64,000 nt of DNA from Pseudovibrio zosterae (lineage in GTDB: Bacteria > Pseudomonadota > Alphaproteobacteria > Rhizobiales > Stappiaceae): the NCBI RefSeq assembly GCF_033843645.1, contig NZ_JAWXVZ010000010.1:62001-126000 (forward strand), written 5' to 3'. The notes below the pieces were generated by a model that saw only the letters and a program-made list of their open reading frames with translations, was not told where the DNA came from and searched no databases. Numbering within the stretch: position 1 is the first letter of the stretch; every line of letters begins with the position of its first letter. The translations under genes and the position numbers were made by a program. Positions 60,318-64,000 of this stretch are shown piece after piece.

Positions 60318-61544
60318 ATGACCGACAGCGCTGGTACTGCCACAGGGGCGAGCGAGACCGAAGCAACTGCAACAGAACGCGCAGTTGATGCGATAGGCCA
60401 ACAGGATGAAGTGAATCACCCATCCAGCAAGGTCATGCGATTTGGTCTGGACATGCCCTTGAAACTTGACGGCGGCACCGAACTTGCGCCTTGGCAAATC
60501 GCCTACGAAACCTACGGTAGTCTCAATGAGGAGAAGACCAATGCAATCCTCATTTGCCATGCCTTGACCGGCGACCAATACGTCGCGTCCACCAGTCCCG
60601 TGACCGGCAAACCCGGTTGGTGGGAGATGATGGTCGGCCCTGGCAAGCCCGTGGATACGGATCGATTCTTCGTTATTTGCGCCAACGTTCTGGGCGGATG
60701 CATGGGCACCACAGGCCCGGCCTCAACCAGTCCTGCAACTGGCGAACCCTACGGCCTCACCATGCCGGTGGTTACAATTGGCGACATGGTCCGCTCCCAA
60801 GCAAAGCTTGTGGAAGCGCTCGGCATCGAAACCCTGTTCGCCGTTGTTGGTGGATCAATGGGTGGCATGCAGGTCCTGCAATGGGCCGCAGCTTATCCGG
60901 AAAAGGTCTTCGCAGCCGTCCCAATCGCTACTGCACCGCGCCATTCTTCACAAAACATCGCATTCCACGAAGTTGGTCGGCAGGCCGTGATGGCCGATCC
61001 GGACTGGCTAAATGGCGACTACGAAAGACATGGCAAACGTCCAACCAAGGGTCTTGCCGTGGCCCGTATGGCGGCGCACATCACCTACATGTCTGACATG
61101 TCGCTGCACAACAAGTTCGGGCGCAACCTGCAGAACCGCTCCGAGATCACCTTCGGCTTCGACGCCGATTTCCAGATCGAGAGCTACCTGCGCCATCAAG
61201 GCATGACCTTTGTGGACCGGTTCGATGCCAACTCATACCTTTATGTGACACGCGCCATGGACTACTTCGACCTGGCAGCTCAGCACGGGGGCAAACTGGC
61301 CAACGCCTTCTTGCACACCAAGACCCGCTTCTGCGTTGTGTCATTCACGACAGACTGGTTGTTCCCCACATCAGAGAGCAAAGCAGTAGTTCAGGCTCTG
61401 AATGCTGCGGCAGCCAATGTTTCCTTCGTCGAGATTGACAGCGACCGAGGGCACGACGCATTTCTGCTGAACGAACCAGAGATGTTTGCAACCGTATCCG
61501 GCTTCCTGAACAGTGCTGCAGAAGCGCGCGGCCTCAACGCCTGA
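60318..61544 (+). CDS. metX: Homoserine O-acetyltransferase
   Basis: A 408-residue alpha/beta-hydrolase acyltransferase that activates homoserine for methionine synthesis. Visible: LKLDGGTELAPWQIAYETYGSLNEEKTNAILICHALTGDQYVA, the nucleophile motif GGSMGGMQVLQWA (Ser), DWLFPTSESK (Asp) and DSDRGHDAFLLNE (His). The N-terminal 35 residues are variable and Ala/Thr/Glu-rich. MetX followed by MetW is a common proteobacterial pair; metW begins 51 bp after the metX stop. It is divergent from the tyrosine operon. Confidence 0.95.
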   Translation: MTDSAGTATGASETEATATERAVDAIGQQDEVNHPSSKVMRFGLDMPLKLDGGTELAPWQIAYETYGSLNEEKTNAILICHALTGDQYVASTSPVTGKPGWWEMMVGPGKPVDTDRFFVICANVLGGCMGTTGPASTSPATGEPYGLTMPVVTIGDMVRSQAKLVEALGIETLFAVVGGSMGGMQVLQWAAAYPEKVFAAVPIATAPRHSSQNIAFHEVGRQAVMADPDWLNGDYERHGKRPTKGLAVARMAAHITYMSDMSLHNKFGRNLQNRSEITFGFDADFQIESYLRHQGMTFVDRFDANSYLYVTRAMDYFDLAAQHGGKLANAFLHTKTRFCVVSFTTDWLFPTSESKAVVQALNAAAANVSFVEIDSDRGHDAFLLNEPEMFATVSGFLNSAAEARGLNA

Positions 61545-61594
61545 AGCGCTATGCGTGGCCAGCTCCCTGTTTCTCAAATGGTTTCAAAATCGAC

Positions 61595-62221
61595 ATGAAC
61601 AAGCACGTACCCAACACCATTCGCGGCGACCACCGCCTCATCAGCGATCTGATCACCAAACCCGGCGCGCGAGTTCTCGACATCGGCTGTGCGAACGGAG
61701 ACCTTTTGGATCACCTTATTCGCAGTCACAATATTGATGGTCGCGGTGTCGAGCTTTCTCAGGCTGGCGTCAACAAATGCGTGGCCCGAGGCCTGTCCGT
61801 CGTTCAAGGTGACGCGGATCTGGATCTGAGCGCCTACCCAGATGACGGTTTTGACTACGCAATCCTCAGCCAGACGCTTCAGGCAACAAAAGACCCAAAG
61901 CAGGTCATGCAGGAGCTGCTGCGCATCGGCAAAAAAGTTGTCGTGTCCTTCCCAAACTTCGGCCACTGGCGCAACCGCATGCAGCTACTGACCAAAGGCC
62001 GCATGCCCGTAACCGACTATCTGCCATACACATGGTACGACACGCCAAACATTCACTTCTGCACCATCCGCGATTTTGTTGAGCTGTCAAAGGAAGTGGA
62101 CGCCGAGGTTTTGAAGGCACAAGCGCTCAACGCCAAGGGCGAACCCATTGGCTTCAATGCGCCATGGTGGGTGTGGAACCTTATTGGTGATCAGGCCGTC
62201 TTTCTTCTCAAGCGCAAGTAG
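61595..62221 (+). CDS. metW: Methionine biosynthesis protein MetW
   Basis: A 208-residue SAM-dependent methyltransferase-fold protein. VLDIGCANGDLLDHLIRSHNIDGRGVELSQAGVNKCVARGLSVVQGDADLDLSAYPDDGFDYAILSQTLQATKDP and SFPNFGHWRNRMQLLTKGRMPVTDYLPYTWYDTPNIHFCTIRDF are diagnostic of MetW. MetW stimulates MetX activity in several bacteria. It is in an operon with metX, and converges with the next gene, 19 bp apart. Confidence 0.94.
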   Translation: MNKHVPNTIRGDHRLISDLITKPGARVLDIGCANGDLLDHLIRSHNIDGRGVELSQAGVNKCVARGLSVVQGDADLDLSAYPDDGFDYAILSQTLQATKDPKQVMQELLRIGKKVVVSFPNFGHWRNRMQLLTKGRMPVTDYLPYTWYDTPNIHFCTIRDFVELSKEVDAEVLKAQALNAKGEPIGFNAPWWVWNLIGDQAVFLLKRK

Positions 62222-62240
62222 CAGCTCCGCTTAACACCAT

Positions 62241-63026
62241 TCAGCAGCTGGGGTGCGGGTCCTGTTTCCCAGAACCATCCATCGCCTGAACACCCGCCGT
62301 TTTGCCGTCCGGCAAGAACACGGGTTGCAACACGCGGGCAAAGCGATTGTTGCGGTTCATAATGCCACGGTAGACCTTCTTTTCAGCCTCTACCACGAGA
62401 AGACCAGCAAAAGCAGGCCACAAAACCTGTCCAATGCGCTCAAATGAACGCGCCGACTTCAAAATCATGCGTGACTTCGTGGGTGGCACATAAAGCGCTT
62501 CTTCTCGCGTGACCACTGAGAGCATATGGCTTGTCAGAAAGCTCTCCAACTGGGGCCGGGAATAGGGCCTGCCATACCCAAACGGTGACACCTCAGAACG
62601 GCACCATGCCCCTCTACGGTTCGGGACAATCGCCAGAAGGCGCCCTCCGGGAGCCAGAACCCGATAGGCTTCCGTCATCAAACCATCAGGGTCATGCGCC
62701 ATATCCAGCCCATGCACCAGAATAATCCGGTCAATACTCGCATCTGGCAGCGGCAACGCGTCGTTTTCCGTTAGAAACGCAGAGTTGGGCCGCGTGTGCT
62801 CACGTGGCCAGCGCATGACGCCTTGTGCCGCAGGCATTGCTGCAAAGAGACGGTTGGATTCTTTCAAATACTGACGCATGAAAGGTGTTGCATACCCAAT
62901 GCCGAGCATGCTGAGCCCACGCATTTCCGGCCAAATCTCGCGCACACGCGCTCCAACGAGTACACGAAGTGTGCGCCCAAGCGGCAAATCGTAGAACTCG
63001 CGAAGATGTCGAACATCAAGATACAT
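62241..63026 (-). CDS. Class I SAM-dependent methyltransferase
   Basis: A 261-residue methyltransferase. The glycine loop is MLGIGYATPFMRQYL, followed by NDALPLPDASIDRIILVHGLDMAHDPDGLMTEAYRVLAPGGRLLAIVPNRRGAWCRSEVSPFGYGRPYSRPQLESFL, a methyltransferase type 11 core. The C-terminal third is basic and of unclear role. It may be paired with gloB because they are divergent, but I cannot name the substrate. The ATG at 63026 is the only plausible start. Confidence 0.85.
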   Translation of the reverse strand: MYLDVRHLREFYDLPLGRTLRVLVGARVREIWPEMRGLSMLGIGYATPFMRQYLKESNRLFAAMPAAQGVMRWPREHTRPNSAFLTENDALPLPDASIDRIILVHGLDMAHDPDGLMTEAYRVLAPGGRLLAIVPNRRGAWCRSEVSPFGYGRPYSRPQLESFLTSHMLSVVTREEALYVPPTKSRMILKSARSFERIGQVLWPAFAGLLVVEAEKKVYRGIMNRNNRFARVLQPVFLPDGKTAGVQAMDGSGKQDPHPSC

Positions 63027-63215
63027 GCAGCCGTCCGTGTGTAGTGCAACACTTCCTTTATGGGGTCAGCGCAGTGTTTGCGCAATGCCGGATCAAGGTG
63101 CCAGCCAGCCATCGCGACACCTTATCGCCGCCTTTCCCATAATTGCTGGTTGAATTTCAATGGACCTACCCCGATGATCGCCCCTCCGAACTTGCCTAAA
63201 ACCGGGAGCCCCGTC

Positions 63216-63989
63216 ATGAGTCAGGTCGAATATCGGCAATTTACCTGCCTTTCAGATAACTTCGGCGTCATTGTCCACGACCCGCAGAGCGGCACGACCA
63301 TCGCTTTGGATGTGCCGGACGCTGCCCCTTACCTCGCTGTGCTTGAGGCCGAGGGCTGGAACCTCACCGACATTCTCATCACCCACCACCACTGGGATCA
63401 CGTCGGTGGTCTTGGCGAGCTGAAAGAAAAGTCCGGCGCCCGCGTGGTCGGGCCGGCGCGCACCCAGCAAAAACTCTCGGAGATCGAGGTTGGCGTGGAA
63501 GACGGCGACCACATTATGGCTGGCCCATTGAAAGTTCGCGCGCTGGCCACGCCCGGCCATACACTGGACCACATAACCTGGTGGTTTGAAGACGCAGGTC
63601 TCGCACACACTGGCGATACCCTGTTTGCTTTGGGCTGCGGCCGCCTGTTTGAAGGCGATGCGCAAATGATGTGGGCCTCTCTAACCCATATCGTTGACAC
63701 GCTGCCTGAGGAAACTGTTTTGTTTTGCGGGCATGAGTACACCCTGTCAAACGCACGCTTTGCCCTGACCATAGATCCGGAAAACACAGAGCTGATCAAG
63801 CGTGTGGCAGAAATCGAAGCCTTACGCCGCGAGGACAAGGCAACGCTACCCACAACACTCAAACTTGAGCTGGCTACAAATCCGTTCCTGCGCGCTGCGA
63901 ACCCCGCCATCCAGAAGCATCTTGGCATGGAGGGGGCCCCGCTCTCCGACGTCTTTGCGGAAATTCGCCAGAGGAAGGATATGGCGTGA
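63216..63989 (+). CDS. gloB: Hydroxyacylglutathione hydrolase (glyoxalase II)
   Basis: A 257-residue metallo-beta-lactamase-fold hydrolase of the glyoxalase pathway, hydrolysing S-lactoylglutathione. Metal-ligand motif THHHWDH at 56-62, followed by ALATPGHTLDHITWW, HTGDTLFALGCGRLFEGDAQMMWASL and FCGHEYTLSNARFAL. The C-terminal domain ends LRAANPAIQKHLGME. The ATG at 63216 has GGGAG eight bases upstream; an upstream start in the same frame at 63060 would add an unconserved tail. The stop overlaps the next ATG. Confidence 0.95.
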   Translation: MSQVEYRQFTCLSDNFGVIVHDPQSGTTIALDVPDAAPYLAVLEAEGWNLTDILITHHHWDHVGGLGELKEKSGARVVGPARTQQKLSEIEVGVEDGDHIMAGPLKVRALATPGHTLDHITWWFEDAGLAHTGDTLFALGCGRLFEGDAQMMWASLTHIVDTLPEETVLFCGHEYTLSNARFALTIDPENTELIKRVAEIEALRREDKATLPTTLKLELATNPFLRAANPAIQKHLGMEGAPLSDVFAEIRQRKDMA

Positions 63990-64000
63990 TGAGCCCCATT
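63989..64000 (+). CDS. Start of a further gene, cut by the window edge
   Basis: An ATG at 63989 overlaps the gloB stop by one base (TGATG); GAGGAAGGA lies about 9-17 bases upstream. Only four codons (MSPI) are visible, so the product is unknown. A cupin-family gene often follows gloB in alphaproteobacteria, but that is not shown here. Confidence 0.4.

Noticed and set aside
1..64000. Insertion sequences, prophage, integrons, CRISPR arrays, rRNA operons
   Set aside because: No transposase, integrase, phage gene, regular direct-repeat array or rRNA sequence was seen; the multiple paralogues are explained by local duplication.

Overview
This is a 64-kb chromosomal segment of an alphaproteobacterium, most likely a marine or aquatic member of the Hyphomicrobiales (the Stappiaceae, i.e. 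the Pseudovibrio/Labrenzia group, is my best guess from gene content, not from any search). Supporting signs are an imuA-imuB-dnaE2 mutagenesis cassette behind an alphaproteobacterial LexA box (GAAC-N7-GAAC), ethylmalonyl-CoA pathway genes (ccr, ecm), IalB and MipA family envelope proteins, a metX-metW pair, and three glycine-betaine-type binding proteins. Coding density is high, genes lie on both strands in short operons, and I see no insertion sequence, prophage, CRISPR array or rRNA.

Layout. 1-4.2 kb: PLP-kinase-like fragment, ispG, a GT2 glycosyltransferase and a UDP-glucuronate decarboxylase-like enzyme. 4.4-6.2 kb: 3-hydroxybutyrate dehydrogenase and a patatin lipase. 6.2-10.4 kb: a strong terminator, a perfect 17-bp inverted repeat, an exported pentapeptide-repeat protein, a MipA/OmpV porin and L-serine dehydratase. 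10.4-13.2 kb: the two halves of MnmC as divergent genes, then two related tiny exported proteins and a hairpin. 13.3-16.5 kb: yggT-yggU, Trm112, a LON-domain protein, a CnoX-like thioredoxin and a prolyl-tRNA deacylase. 16.8-17.0 kb: two identical tRNA-Gly(GCC) genes. 17.1-19.4 kb: an AAA ATPase, an FAD monooxygenase and a YchJ protein. 19.5-25.3 kb: dnaE2, imuB, imuA. 25.5-28.1 kb: a flippase coupled to a GNAT-fold protein.

28.1-35.1 kb is an osmoprotectant uptake locus: one permease (proW), one ATPase (proV) and three paralogous binding proteins, all three apparently using TTG start codons, with perfect stem-loops after the binding-protein genes and recognisable TTGACA promoters overlapped by dyads. 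35.4-40.0 kb carries ccr and ecm flanking an Rrf2 regulator and an AhpD-like protein. 40-45.8 kb: small exported proteins, xth, a TrmH-type methylase, an IalB protein, rlmN and a membrane protein. 45.9-48.4 kb: a Zn/Cd-type P-type ATPase with a MerR-style long-spacer promoter. 48.5-52.6 kb: folK-folP, a Bcr/CflA exporter coupled to a MarR regulator, and an AraC regulator. 53.4-55.2 kb: typA. 55.3-57.0 kb: a sterol-desaturase-family protein and an orphan 197-residue protein with CheD-like deamidase motifs. 57.2-60.1 kb: a tyrosine-branch operon (chorismate mutase, aminotransferase, prephenate/arogenate dehydrogenase), divergent from metX-metW. The window ends with a methyltransferase, gloB and the first codons of a further gene.

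Most of the segment is ordinary housekeeping. The parts most worth a second look are the CheD-like orphan (56423-57016), the three-binding-protein betaine locus with its TTG starts and intercistronic hairpins, the tandem tiny exported proteins at 12.4-13.2 kb, and the 17-bp perfect palindrome at 6605-6650. Start codons given here rest on Shine-Dalgarno sequences and family alignments from memory, and are less certain than the stops.
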